Source: Bdellovibrionales bacterium | GTDB taxonomy: Bacteria > Bdellovibrionota > Bdellovibrionia > Bdellovibrionales > UBA1609 | Direction: 5' to 3' | Length of the DNA stretch: 64,000 nt | Assembly (NCBI GenBank): GCA_019637855.1 | Contig: JAHBUX010000006.1 | Span: 1-64,000, forward strand | Shown here: positions 24,777 through 33,501 of the stretch, in pieces | Position numbering within the stretch: the first letter of the stretch is position 1 | How the letters are laid out: each line of letters opens with the position of its first letter | Notes under the pieces: model-generated | Told to the model about the DNA's origin: nothing | Databases searched by the model: none | Seen by the model: the letters and a program-made list of their open reading frames with translations, nothing else | Program-made: the position numbers and the translations under genes

Positions 24777-27326
24777 GTGCGCCGTTTATTTTTGCTTCTG
24801 CAAAGCCGGATCATTCGTACTCCGCCTGTGGCGGTGTTGATTCTAACGCTATCGTTGACGGCCACAGCCACCTACTACTCTTACCACATTCGTCAAATTC
24901 AACGTGAAAACAAGGCTCGCGAACTGGCGCTGATTTTGTCAAACGCCATCGGCGATCGTTTGATCTCCTACCAAAGTGCTCTGGTCGACACTCGCAGCTT
25001 TTTGACCGCCGTTCCGCGCCTGGGACGTCAGGAGTTTTCTCGTTACATAGGCGGCTTGGACTTAAACCGCAACTACCCATCTTTGCAGTGCATCGGATAC
25101 GCCAGCAGCGTTCCTACCTCACATGGTCAATCAACAAAAATTGTTTATGTTGAACCATGGGATAAGGATCGCCTGCGCTTTCTCGGTAAGGACGTGATGT
25201 TGGACGAACCTTCACGCCGGCTGACTTTGGATCAGGCCCGCGACAGTGGGGAAGCCACCCTTTCTACCGGTTTGGATTGGGCTGGCGACAATCATCCACG
25301 CACTTCGTTCATCCTGCTTTTGCCAGTCTACGATCCCAGTGTGGCTCTTTCGGATGTGGCCAGTCGCCGGCGTGCGGTTCGCGGTTTTGTTTTTGCCCCT
25401 TTTCATTCCAGCGATCTTTTTGCCGACATCTTCCATAAGGAATTCTCGACCTTTCGCTTGGCTGGAGTTGAGGTTTTCGACGGCTCTTCAAGTGTCGAAG
25501 GGAACATGATCTTTGAAGCCGAAGGGGATGTGGCCTTGACCGGCGTTACCAAAGCGCAGGTGCCCGTGCTGGTGGCCGGCCGCGAATGGACCATTCGAGT
25601 GACGGCGACGCCGCGTGCTTTGGGAGAAACCGGTTGGCCCAATTTCACCTGGGTTTTTGTGCTGGGCTTTTTTATCAGTTTCCTGATTTACATTTATGGA
25701 ATGGCAGCCCGCCGCTACGCTGAATCCTTAGAGCAGAGTCAAAGTTTGATTAGCCTGATCGCCAACAGTCTGCCGGCGTTGGTTGCCTACGTGGGTCGCG
25801 ATCATCGTTATCGCTATGTGAATCGCGCCTATCAAGAGTGGTATCAGCTGAAACAGGGCGAGCTTTTAGGTGAAAGCGTGGAGAGCTTCTTGGGCCCACG
25901 TTATGAAAAATTCTTTCGCCCGTTGATTGACCGCGCCTTGAGCGGTGAGCGTTTGGAATTTGAATATTCGGTCGAGCAGCAGGGGCAAATTCGAGCCATG
26001 CGTAGCCAGTACATTCCCGACTTCAGCAGCAGCGATGGGCATGTCGAAGGTTATGTCGCCCTCGTCGCCGACGTCACCGAACAAAAAGCTTTTCAAGATC
26101 GCTTGCGGGATGAACGCCGTATTTCCGAACTGGTCAACGAAGTCGGATTGTCACTTCAGGCCGAATTGGATCTGGATAAACTCACTCAACGTATCACCGA
26201 TGTGGCTACGGAGCTTACTGGCGCGGAAGTGGGCGCGTTTGTGGCGTACGAACGCAATGATCGCGGCGAAGAAGAGCTGGAATATACGGTGTCCGGTCCC
26301 TTGGCCGGCCGCTTTCAAGAGTTGGTGGAAAAGGAAGATGTCAGTGCTTTTGCTCCGGCTCTTGCTCGTGCTGAGCACATCGTGCGCATTGACGATATTT
26401 CGGAGTCCCTCGAGTTTGATTCTTTAAGCATCTTTGATGCGCGCAGCTACTTGGCTGTGCCCGTGGTGTCGCGTTCAGGGGCTGTGTTGGGTGGACTGTT
26501 TTTTGTCCACTCGCGCACGCGTATGTTCACCGAGCGCGCCGAAAAGCTTGTGGCCGGTATCGCCGCCCAAGCCGCGGTGGCCATCGACAACGCCAAGCTT
26601 TATAGCGAGTCGCAGTCGGTGAATCGCGTGAAGGACGAGTTCCTGGCCACGCTATCGCATGAGTTGCGCACGCCGATGAATGTGATCCTGGGCTATTCCG
26701 AGCTTCTGCAAGATGAGAGTCTTCCGGAGCATGTGCGCGAACATGTCGACGCCATTCACCGCAATGCCCGCGCGCAAAACCAGCTCATCGCTGATCTCTT
26801 GGACATCTCGGCTATCATTACCGGCAAGCTGAACTTTCAACCGCAGCGCATGAGCAGCGCCGATGCAGTCACGGCGGCTGTCGCCAATATTCGCTTTTCG
26901 GCGGAAGCCAAGGGCGTTCATCTCGACACCGGCATCGAAGAGCGTGGCTGCACGATTTACGGAGACCCCACCCGCATTCAGCAGATCATTTGGAATTTGC
27001 TATCGAACGCGGTGAAGTTCACGCCTTCGGGCGGAACGGTTAAGGTGCGTACCTCGGCTCACGCCGGCCAATGCATCATTATGGTCAGTGATACCGGCAT
27101 TGGTATCGTTTCCGAATTTATCCCTTACGTATTTGACCGCTTTCGCCAAGAGGACTCGGGGCGCAGTCGTCGCTTCGGCGGTTTAGGGCTTGGATTGAAT
27201 ATCGTGCGTCAGTTGGTCGAGTTGCATGGCGGATCTATACGGGTGGAGAGTGGCGGCAAGAACATGGGTGCCACTTTTACGGTCACATTTCCTCTGGCTA
27301 CTGCCGATCAACACGCCGAGCTTTAG
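24777..27326 (+). CDS. Membrane sensor histidine kinase with CHASE, PAS and GAF domains
   Basis: About 849 residues. A first membrane helix (VAVLILTLSLTATATYYSY), a periplasmic CHASE domain (residues of about 40-290) and a second helix (FTWVFVLGFFISFLIYIYGM) form the external sensor. Inside are a PAS domain (SLPALVAYVGRDHRYRYVNRAYQEWYQ), a GAF domain (LTGAEVGAFVAYERND ... SYLAVPVVSRSGAVLGGLFF), the dimerisation domain with the phospho-His (FLATLSHELRTPMNVILGY) and the ATPase domain (WNLLSNAVKFTPSGG, DTGIGI, FGGLGLGLNIV). There is no receiver domain and no response regulator next door, so its partner is elsewhere. I chose GTG 24777 (GAGGA 8 nt upstream); TTG 24762 is also possible. The signal is unknown. 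It converges on pldA with a 4-nt overlap. Confidence 0.9.
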   Translation: MRRLFLLLQSRIIRTPPVAVLILTLSLTATATYYSYHIRQIQRENKARELALILSNAIGDRLISYQSALVDTRSFLTAVPRLGRQEFSRYIGGLDLNRNYPSLQCIGYASSVPTSHGQSTKIVYVEPWDKDRLRFLGKDVMLDEPSRRLTLDQARDSGEATLSTGLDWAGDNHPRTSFILLLPVYDPSVALSDVASRRRAVRGFVFAPFHSSDLFADIFHKEFSTFRLAGVEVFDGSSSVEGNMIFEAEGDVALTGVTKAQVPVLVAGREWTIRVTATPRALGETGWPNFTWVFVLGFFISFLIYIYGMAARRYAESLEQSQSLISLIANSLPALVAYVGRDHRYRYVNRAYQEWYQLKQGELLGESVESFLGPRYEKFFRPLIDRALSGERLEFEYSVEQQGQIRAMRSQYIPDFSSSDGHVEGYVALVADVTEQKAFQDRLRDERRISELVNEVGLSLQAELDLDKLTQRITDVATELTGAEVGAFVAYERNDRGEEELEYTVSGPLAGRFQELVEKEDVSAFAPALARAEHIVRIDDISESLEFDSLSIFDARSYLAVPVVSRSGAVLGGLFFVHSRTRMFTERAEKLVAGIAAQAAVAIDNAKLYSESQSVNRVKDEFLATLSHELRTPMNVILGYSELLQDESLPEHVREHVDAIHRNARAQNQLIADLLDISAIITGKLNFQPQRMSSADAVTAAVANIRFSAEAKGVHLDTGIEERGCTIYGDPTRIQQIIWNLLSNAVKFTPSGGTVKVRTSAHAGQCIIMVSDTGIGIVSEFIPYVFDRFRQEDSGRSRRFGGLGLGLNIVRQLVELHGGSIRVESGGKNMGATFTVTFPLATADQHAEL

Positions 27327-28135
27327 AAGATCACGCCGCCGCGGAACTGATTCACTTCTTGATTGTAGTTGAGCAGATTCTCGGCATAGCCGCGGTAGTA
27401 CTGCAGATAGAAGGCCGGGATCATATCCATGCGACCGATGCGAAACGACCAGGAGATCTGATAGCCTCCGCGCTGCCACTGATCGGCGAATTTGCCGCCG
27501 GGGCTGGCTTGCAGAGAGATCTCGCTCTTATCCACCCAAGAGTCGAACAGCTGAATAAACGAAAGATGCAGCGAGAGCGGGCTGATGTAGTTTTGAATAT
27601 CGCGATTGGAGTCATCAAAGCCATGCAAGTAAGACAGTTGTACGGTTGCGCGCGTGGTCCAGCGGGTGCCGGCCTTTTCAAGATTGAAGCGCACGTAATT
27701 TGTATCATAGGAGCGGGATTCGGCGCCCGCACGCCCGTTGGAGTTGTGTTCCCAACCGCCTAGATCAATGGACTTCAAAACCCCGGCTTGACCAAGATGC
27801 CAACGGTAAAACAGCTCGGGGTTGTAGTTGATGTCGCGAAAGGGGTAGGAGCGCTCGCGCAGCGACCAAAACATAAACTGGGTGTAGCCGAAGTACAGCG
27901 GTACCTCGCGTATCAGAGGCGTTTTGAAGCTGAGCTGCAGTTTTGAAAGTCCGCTGCCATAGGCGAAATAAAACGGATGATGTCGTTGTAAGAGGGAGTT
28001 CTCTTCTTCGTAGAGGTCCTCGACTGTTTTTTGCGGTTGAGGAGTCGACTCTTCTTTGGTCTCTACCTTGGAGCGATCGGCGGTTTCGGCTAGGACATTC
28101 AAACTTAAAAAGAGTAAAGCGAGGACAATCTTCAT
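27323..28135 (-). CDS. pldA: Outer-membrane phospholipase A (OMPLA)
   Basis: A beta-barrel enzyme of about 270 residues that hydrolyses phospholipids in the outer membrane. It has a signal peptide (MKIVLALLFLSLNVLA, from the ATG at 28135), a charged linker and then the PldA barrel (NSLLQRHHPFYFAYGSG, KLQLSFKTPL, YFGYTQFMFWSL). The catalytic region reads GGWEHNSNGRAGAESRSYDTNYVRF: the His and Ser of the HxSNG motif are intact, but the position matching E. coli Asn156 carries Asp. The barrel ends in a terminal Phe. OMPLA dimers are activated by calcium and membrane damage in enterobacteria. It overlaps the convergent sensor kinase gene by 4 nt and is divergent from the pseudouridine synthase gene. 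Confidence 0.88.
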   Translation of the reverse strand: MKIVLALLFLSLNVLAETADRSKVETKEESTPQPQKTVEDLYEEENSLLQRHHPFYFAYGSGLSKLQLSFKTPLIREVPLYFGYTQFMFWSLRERSYPFRDINYNPELFYRWHLGQAGVLKSIDLGGWEHNSNGRAGAESRSYDTNYVRFNLEKAGTRWTTRATVQLSYLHGFDDSNRDIQNYISPLSLHLSFIQLFDSWVDKSEISLQASPGGKFADQWQRGGYQISWSFRIGRMDMIPAFYLQYYRGYAENLLNYNQEVNQFRGGVIF

Positions 28136-28212
28136 AGAGCGAAATTTGCCCGCTCGGAGAAAGGCCCGCAAGGGAGAATTTTTCTGGATTCCGTTGCGAT
28201 TCGGTCGGCCGA

Positions 28213-28851
28213 ATGTTAGCCAGCCCTGTGCATATCGTTTTTGACAATGAAAATCTGGTTGCCGTCGACAAGTCGGCGTGCTGGCTCACAACGCCGGCCC
28301 GAGAAAGGGACGACCCGCGTCCATGTTTGGGACGTGACCTACAAGCCTTGTTGAAGCAGCAAATCTATCCGGTGCACCGTTTGGACTTCGAGGTGAGTGG
28401 TTTGGTTTTGTTTGCCAAGACGCCAAGCGCCCATCGTTCGGCGCAAAAATGGTTCGAACAGCAGATGGTCGACAAAACCTATCAGGCAGTTTGTGAACGG
28501 ACCGGTGGTACAAGCGAGTGGAGCGAGTGGCGCTCGCACTTGGTGCGTGGCAAGCGTCGCAGCTTCGAGGCGCCGCATGGCAGCCTCTCGATCACGCGTG
28601 CTCGTTTGGCAGATCCCGTCCGTCGCTTGTGGGAATTGATGCCGGTGACTGGTCGGCCCCATCAGCTGCGCGTAGAGATGGCTCGCCATCCGGGGCCTAT
28701 CGAAGGTGACGTGCTCTACGGCGCTACAGTCGAAGCGACTGACAGCGCCCGCGGTATTGCATTGCGTGCGGTGGCTCTGGATTTCTCGCGCATCGAGGAA
28801 CGCTTAGGCTTGCCCCAGCGCCTCGAAGTCTCGGCGCTGGTCTGGCCATAA
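28213..28851 (+). CDS. RluA-family RNA pseudouridine synthase
   Basis: A 212-residue cytoplasmic enzyme that converts uridine to pseudouridine in RNA. The catalytic motif is YPVHRLDFEVSGLVLFAKT, with the aspartate of HRLD as nucleophile. VAVDKSACWLTTP opens the domain and PVTGRPHQLRVEMARHPGPIEGDVLYG is the conserved C-terminal segment. It lacks the N-terminal S4 RNA-binding domain, like E. coli RluA (219 residues) and TruC. The target, rRNA or tRNA, cannot be told from sequence. Its stop lies 2 nt from that of the convergent NlpC/P60 lipoprotein gene, so no separate terminators fit between them. Confidence 0.9.
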   Translation: MLASPVHIVFDNENLVAVDKSACWLTTPARERDDPRPCLGRDLQALLKQQIYPVHRLDFEVSGLVLFAKTPSAHRSAQKWFEQQMVDKTYQAVCERTGGTSEWSEWRSHLVRGKRRSFEAPHGSLSITRARLADPVRRLWELMPVTGRPHQLRVEMARHPGPIEGDVLYGATVEATDSARGIALRAVALDFSRIEERLGLPQRLEVSALVWP

Positions 28852-28853
28852 AA

Positions 28854-30365
28854 TTAAAGCGGGCGGCAAGAGTCGACGCACTCCTGTTTGCTCAAAGTCA
28901 GTGCAGGACTCAAGCACTCAGCCGTTTTTTTATGTGCCACAATCGAGAGATCGGGCGAGCTTAGATTCGGGGACAAACCGAATTTGTCGCGACAGGCCGC
29001 TATGGCATAGCGAACAAAGCCGTTGCGGTAGGTGCTCGATTCGTACTTTGAGTAGTCCTTCGCCGAATACAAATTGATTCCAGTACCGCCCTTGGATGGC
29101 GAGCTCTGTGCGATCACAAAATTGAAATTGTCGGGCACGATATAGGCATCCGTGCATTTCGCGGCCGATGTGATTTTATTTAAACCAAACGGATCGGCAC
29201 CCACGCTGTCGATCATCACGATATGACCTTTGATGGCGACCACATCGCCCGGTTCAACGGTGCGAGTCTTCGACGGTTTGATTTTCTCCAAACACCTGAG
29301 GCCATTGGAGGACGGTTCTTTGAAGGCGGCGGCCGGTATGCCGCTCACTAAAGTGGATTTCAGTGGTTTGGAAGGGTCGGGAGTGATCATGCGCAATCCG
29401 GCTGAGGCCAATGCAGAGAACACGTAGCCCGAACAATCAATGCCCATGACCTCGCTGCCGGTGCCGCCATTTTTGAACATATTCAAAACGGTCGGCGCAC
29501 TGGAGCTGGCGTAGGGTTTGCCGCCGTAGTCATAGATTGGCGGCGTGTTGCGCACTTCATAGCAACTGCTCTTGGGCAGAGTTTGGTTCTTAATATAAAA
29601 GTGCGTTGAGTTGATCTTCGCGACGCTGGCGTAGTGGCGCAAAATGCCGCCGTTTTGCGGATTGGGTTTTGGGTCTTTAGAGATGCCTTCAACCGAAGGA
29701 GTAGAGGCGTTCATCGGAGGCAGACTCAAAACCCCGCAGCTTTGATAGGCAGTGGCAAGCACCAGGCGCGAACCGTAGACTTCAGGTTTCTCATTGGCCT
29801 TGAGCTGCTCCCAAACGGTTGCAAAAGCCGTTGGATTGGAGTTCGGCAGGGGTTGGGGTGTGGTGGGCACAAAACTCAGTGGTTCTTCGGGCTTTGGGCA
29901 GGTGGCAGCTAAATCTTTTTCCGCCATCTTTAACTTCTGTAGGGAGGCTTCAATCTCCTCCGCCAGTTTGGCGTGCACTTCCGTGACCTTTACACCCACT
30001 TCCATCTCGGCCAGTGCCTTTTGCCAGGCGGCCTGTGACGACGGCGCGAATTTTTCCTGAATGCCGCCGATAGTGAGCTCATAGTTGGACACGAAGGCGT
30101 CCACGTAGCGATCATAAACGGGCCCGGCAAAGCCCTTCACCGCGCCCAAATCGAGCAGCGCTTGTCGTAGTTCTGTTGAGGATGGATAGGTGTCTCCATC
30201 CTCCGTGATCTTACTTAGGCTATTCCACATCTCACTGTGTGCAACTTTGCAGCCTAGGTTGTCCACCGAGGTTTGAGCCACGCCGTGCGCGGCTTTTCCT
30301 ACGCTGCACGCAGGGAGTGCGGCGCAGGCGCTTATCAAAATGAGGGTTTTAGTCCAGTTTTTCAT
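28854..30365 (-). CDS. NlpC/P60-like lipoprotein, putative cell-wall peptidase
   Basis: A 503-residue protein from the ATG at 30365 (AAGG upstream); the open frame continues to 30476 without signal-like sequence. The signal peptide ends in ALPAC (Cys20), so it is lipid-anchored. Residues 30-200 are helical and unknown to me, with conserved-looking cysteines, followed by a Pro-rich linker. The C-terminal domain has the NlpC/P60 hallmarks: MGIDCSGYVFSALASAG with the candidate nucleophile Cys311, and PGDVVAIKGHIVMIDSVG with His380. Such enzymes cut peptidoglycan stem peptides. The domain is longer than usual, with a 60-residue stretch between the Cys and His motifs. It converges on the pseudouridine synthase gene. 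Confidence 0.8.
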   Translation of the reverse strand: MKNWTKTLILISACAALPACSVGKAAHGVAQTSVDNLGCKVAHSEMWNSLSKITEDGDTYPSSTELRQALLDLGAVKGFAGPVYDRYVDAFVSNYELTIGGIQEKFAPSSQAAWQKALAEMEVGVKVTEVHAKLAEEIEASLQKLKMAEKDLAATCPKPEEPLSFVPTTPQPLPNSNPTAFATVWEQLKANEKPEVYGSRLVLATAYQSCGVLSLPPMNASTPSVEGISKDPKPNPQNGGILRHYASVAKINSTHFYIKNQTLPKSSCYEVRNTPPIYDYGGKPYASSSAPTVLNMFKNGGTGSEVMGIDCSGYVFSALASAGLRMITPDPSKPLKSTLVSGIPAAAFKEPSSNGLRCLEKIKPSKTRTVEPGDVVAIKGHIVMIDSVGADPFGLNKITSAAKCTDAYIVPDNFNFVIAQSSPSKGGTGINLYSAKDYSKYESSTYRNGFVRYAIAACRDKFGLSPNLSSPDLSIVAHKKTAECLSPALTLSKQECVDSCRPL

Positions 30366-30564
30366 AGGACCTTCATCGGGAATGACGAAGGTCGAGTTGA
30401 GTCTAGTTCTCAAGATCAACGGAACCTTGTTTTCAGAGGGAGAATTGGAGATTCTTGTCGGTGGGATAGACAGCACGAGGCGTTAAGCGCGAGCGGTATT
30501 TCCCTTTAAAGCGTCAAAGAGTTAAGCGTAAAGAAAGCAGTACTTAAGACCAGAAAGGCCACTT

Positions 30565-33336
30565 ATGAATTCCTTCGGTACACTCTCTACAATCACCATC
30601 GGCGGAAAAACTCTTCACTATCATTCGTTGCCACTGCTTGAAAAAAAGCTCGGCATCGATCTCTCGCGCATGCCTTACGGTTTGAAAATCTTGTTGGAAA
30701 ACCTGCTGCGTTTTGAAGATGGCGAGATCGTGAAGAAGGCCGACATCGAAGCCCTGCTGAATCAAGATCCGAAAAAAGAATCCGATCATGAGATTCAATT
30801 CACTCCCGGTCGCGTGCTGTTGCAAGATTTCACTGGTGTTCCCGTGGTGGCCGACTTGGCCTCGATGCGCGCGGCGATGATCGCGCGCAAGGGCAATGCG
30901 GACAAAGTCAATCCGCTGCAGCCGGTGGACTTGGTGATCGATCACTCCGTACAGGTGGATTACTTCGCGGAAAACGATGCGCTAGATAAAAACCTAAAGC
31001 TTGAGTTTGAGCGTAACGGTGAACGCTACGAGTTCCTGAAGTGGGGACAAAAATCCCTGCGCAACTTCCAAGTGGTTCCTCCGGGCACTGGCATCTGCCA
31101 CCAGGTGAATATCGAGTACCTGGCGCACGTGGCGATGCTCGGCGAGCTGCGCGGTCAGACGTTTGTTTATCCCGACACCGTTGTTGGTACTGACTCGCAC
31201 ACGCCGATGGTGAATGCACTAGGTGTTGTGGGCTGGGGCGTGGGCGGTATCGAGGCGGAAGCTGCGATGCTTGGTCAGCCGTGCACCATGCTGATCCCGC
31301 AGGTGGTGGGTTTTGAAATGACTGGCCGCTTGCCTGTGGGCGCGACCGCGACCGATCTGGTTTTGACGGTGACTCAAATGCTACGCAAAAAAGGCGTGGT
31401 CGGAAAATTTGTCGAGTATTTCGGAGAAGGCGTAAGTACTCTGACGGTGGCGGATCGTGCGACCATTTCCAATATGGCACCCGAGTACGGTGCCACCATC
31501 GGTATCTTCCCGCCGGATGCAAAGACCATCGAATACTTGAAGACCACCGGCCGTACGGAGCGCGCGGAACGGGCCGAGAAGTACTATCGCGAGCAAGGTC
31601 TGTTCGTGGATGGTCCGCGCAAGAATGTGAATTTCTCCGATGTGCTAACGTTGGATCTATCGACGGTCGAACCGTCCATGGCAGGTCCGAGCAAGCCGCA
31701 TGATCGCGTGACGTTGAAGACTGTGCGTAATTCTTTCCGCAAATTCGCAGTGACGCGCTACCCGGAAGAAGTGAAGAAGATCCCGTCTGAGCAAATTCAG
31801 GCATGGCTGGATGATGGCGGCGCTCTCAAATGTAAAACGATGGAGACCGATTCTTGCCATCCTGACGCCCACCTCGGGCCTTTGGGACACACGGTTGCGG
31901 TCAGTGACCCTAAAGGTCACAAATACAATCTGGCGCAAGGTTCGATTGTGATTGCCGCGATCACCTCGTGCACCAACACTTCGAATCCGGATTTGATGGT
32001 GGGTGCGGCCTTGCTTGCGCGCAACGCTGTGGCCAAAGGTTTGAAACCGAAGCCTTGGGTCAAAACAAGTTTTGCTCCCGGTTCTAAGGTGGTGACGGAT
32101 TATTTGACCGCCGCCGGTCTGTGGAAGGGTTTGGATGCGATCGGTTTCAATCTGGTTGGTTACGGTTGCACCACGTGCATTGGTAACTCGGGCCCGTTGC
32201 CGCCGCATATTCAAGCGGCGATCGACAAGGGTGGCTTAGCGACAGCGGCGGTGCTCTCGGGTAACCGCAACTTTGAAGCGCGCATTCACCCCAGCGTTCT
32301 CGGCAACTATTTGGCCTCACCGCCGCTTGTTGTGGCTTACGCGTTGGCAGGCAATATCAACATGAACTTGACGGTCGATCCGCTGGGTTACAACGATAAG
32401 GGTGAAGCGGTTTATCTCAAAGACGTGTGGCCCGATCGCGAAGAGATCTCGGCCATTGTGATGAGACACGTGACCTCATCACAATTCGGCAAGGCCTATT
32501 CGACGGTCGATACGGGTGATGAGAACTGGCAAAAAACCAAAGCTTCGGGTGGCGCGACCTATGTGTGGTCCGACGCCTCCACTTACATCAAGCAACCGCC
32601 GTTCTTTGATCAGCGTTTGATCGAAGAAGCGAAAGCCAAAGAGATCAAAGGTGCGCGTATCCTCGGTTGGTTTGGTGACTTTATCACCACCGATCACATC
32701 TCTCCGGCGGGCAACATTGGTAAGAGCACACCGGCGGGCCAATATTTGGTGAAGCACGGGGTGCAGCCGGCCGACTTCAACTCTTACGGTGCTCGTCGCG
32801 GGAACCATGAGGTTATGATCCGCGGCACTTTTGCCAACGTCCGTATCAAAAACAAAATGGTCGGCAAAGAGGGTGGATTTACACTCGGCCCTGATGGCAA
32901 AGAAACCACGATTTTTGACGCGTCTGAAACCTACGCGAAGTCGAACACTCCGCTAGTGATCTTTGCGGGCAAAGAGTATGGCTCGGGCTCCTCACGCGAT
33001 TGGGCGGCTAAGGGCACACGCTTATTGGGCGTGCGCGCGGTCGTTGCCGAAAGCTACGAGCGCATCCATCGTTCGAACTTGGTCGGCATGGGCGTGCTCC
33101 CGCTACAATTCGCCGACGGCACCAAGGCGGAAAACTTGGGTCTGAAAGGCGACGAGATTATCGAGATCTCAGGCTTGGACAGCATCCAGCCGAAGAGCGA
33201 CGTTGAAGTGGTGATTCGCTCGGGCGGTGAAACGCGCAAGATCAAAGCTAAAGTCCGCATCGACACCCCCAACGAGCTGAAGTACTTCCGCAGCGGCGGT
33301 ATTCTCCCGTTCGTGTTGGATCGATTGGCGAAGTAG
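30565..33336 (+). CDS. acnA: Aconitate hydratase A
   Basis: A TCA-cycle enzyme that interconverts citrate and isocitrate through cis-aconitate using a [4Fe-4S] cluster. The 923-residue length and segment order match AcnA/IRP-type aconitases: RMPYGLKILLENLLRFEDG, the QDFTGVP substrate segment, VVGTDSHTPMVNALGVVGWGVGGIEAEA, the first cluster cysteine in TSCTNTSNP, the other two in GYGCTTCIGNSGPL, and the swivel domain (GDFITTDHISPAGNI, YGSGSSRDWAAKG). The ATG has AAGG upstream. It is monocistronic: divergent from the lipoprotein gene and followed by a strong hairpin. It supports an aerobic, full-TCA metabolism. Confidence 0.97.
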   Translation: MNSFGTLSTITIGGKTLHYHSLPLLEKKLGIDLSRMPYGLKILLENLLRFEDGEIVKKADIEALLNQDPKKESDHEIQFTPGRVLLQDFTGVPVVADLASMRAAMIARKGNADKVNPLQPVDLVIDHSVQVDYFAENDALDKNLKLEFERNGERYEFLKWGQKSLRNFQVVPPGTGICHQVNIEYLAHVAMLGELRGQTFVYPDTVVGTDSHTPMVNALGVVGWGVGGIEAEAAMLGQPCTMLIPQVVGFEMTGRLPVGATATDLVLTVTQMLRKKGVVGKFVEYFGEGVSTLTVADRATISNMAPEYGATIGIFPPDAKTIEYLKTTGRTERAERAEKYYREQGLFVDGPRKNVNFSDVLTLDLSTVEPSMAGPSKPHDRVTLKTVRNSFRKFAVTRYPEEVKKIPSEQIQAWLDDGGALKCKTMETDSCHPDAHLGPLGHTVAVSDPKGHKYNLAQGSIVIAAITSCTNTSNPDLMVGAALLARNAVAKGLKPKPWVKTSFAPGSKVVTDYLTAAGLWKGLDAIGFNLVGYGCTTCIGNSGPLPPHIQAAIDKGGLATAAVLSGNRNFEARIHPSVLGNYLASPPLVVAYALAGNINMNLTVDPLGYNDKGEAVYLKDVWPDREEISAIVMRHVTSSQFGKAYSTVDTGDENWQKTKASGGATYVWSDASTYIKQPPFFDQRLIEEAKAKEIKGARILGWFGDFITTDHISPAGNIGKSTPAGQYLVKHGVQPADFNSYGARRGNHEVMIRGTFANVRIKNKMVGKEGGFTLGPDGKETTIFDASETYAKSNTPLVIFAGKEYGSGSSRDWAAKGTRLLGVRAVVAESYERIHRSNLVGMGVLPLQFADGTKAENLGLKGDEIIEISGLDSIQPKSDVEVVIRSGGETRKIKAKVRIDTPNELKYFRSGGILPFVLDRLAK

Positions 33337-33349
33337 TTGAGACCTTCTT

Positions 33350-33373
33350 CGCACCCGTTTTGCAACGGGTGCG
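33350..33373. terminator. Rho-independent-like hairpin after acnA
   Basis: CGCACCCGTT (33350-33359), loop TTGC, AACGGGTGCG (33364-33373): a perfect 10-bp stem starting 14 nt after the acnA stop. The following sequence is only mildly T-rich. A related ACGGGTG hairpin occurs at 46382-46405. Confidence 0.75.
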
Positions 33374-33477
33374 ATGTGGGATATTTTCCAGATCCTCTCG
33401 ATCAAAATCAGTATCGGGTCTCAGCCCAATCGGGTGTTTTCAAATAACCTAAGTTAGGGATCTTGCTTGGTGTGTGA

Positions 33478-33499
33478 GGGCCGTCGTCACCGACGGCCC
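33478..33499 (-). terminator. Hairpin after kup
   Basis: GGGCCGTCG (33478-33486) and CGACGGCCC (33491-33499) form a perfect 9-bp stem with a 4-nt loop, 2 nt beyond the kup stop on the minus strand. No T-run follows, so termination may be factor-assisted. Confidence 0.65.
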
Positions 33500-33501
33500 G
33501 A

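Noticed and set aside
30908-31804. A 298-codon open frame antisense to acnA
   Set aside because: It lies fully within acnA, has a Ser/Pro/Arg-rich low-quality sequence with no domain, and results from codon bias of the real gene. The same holds for 31657-32214.
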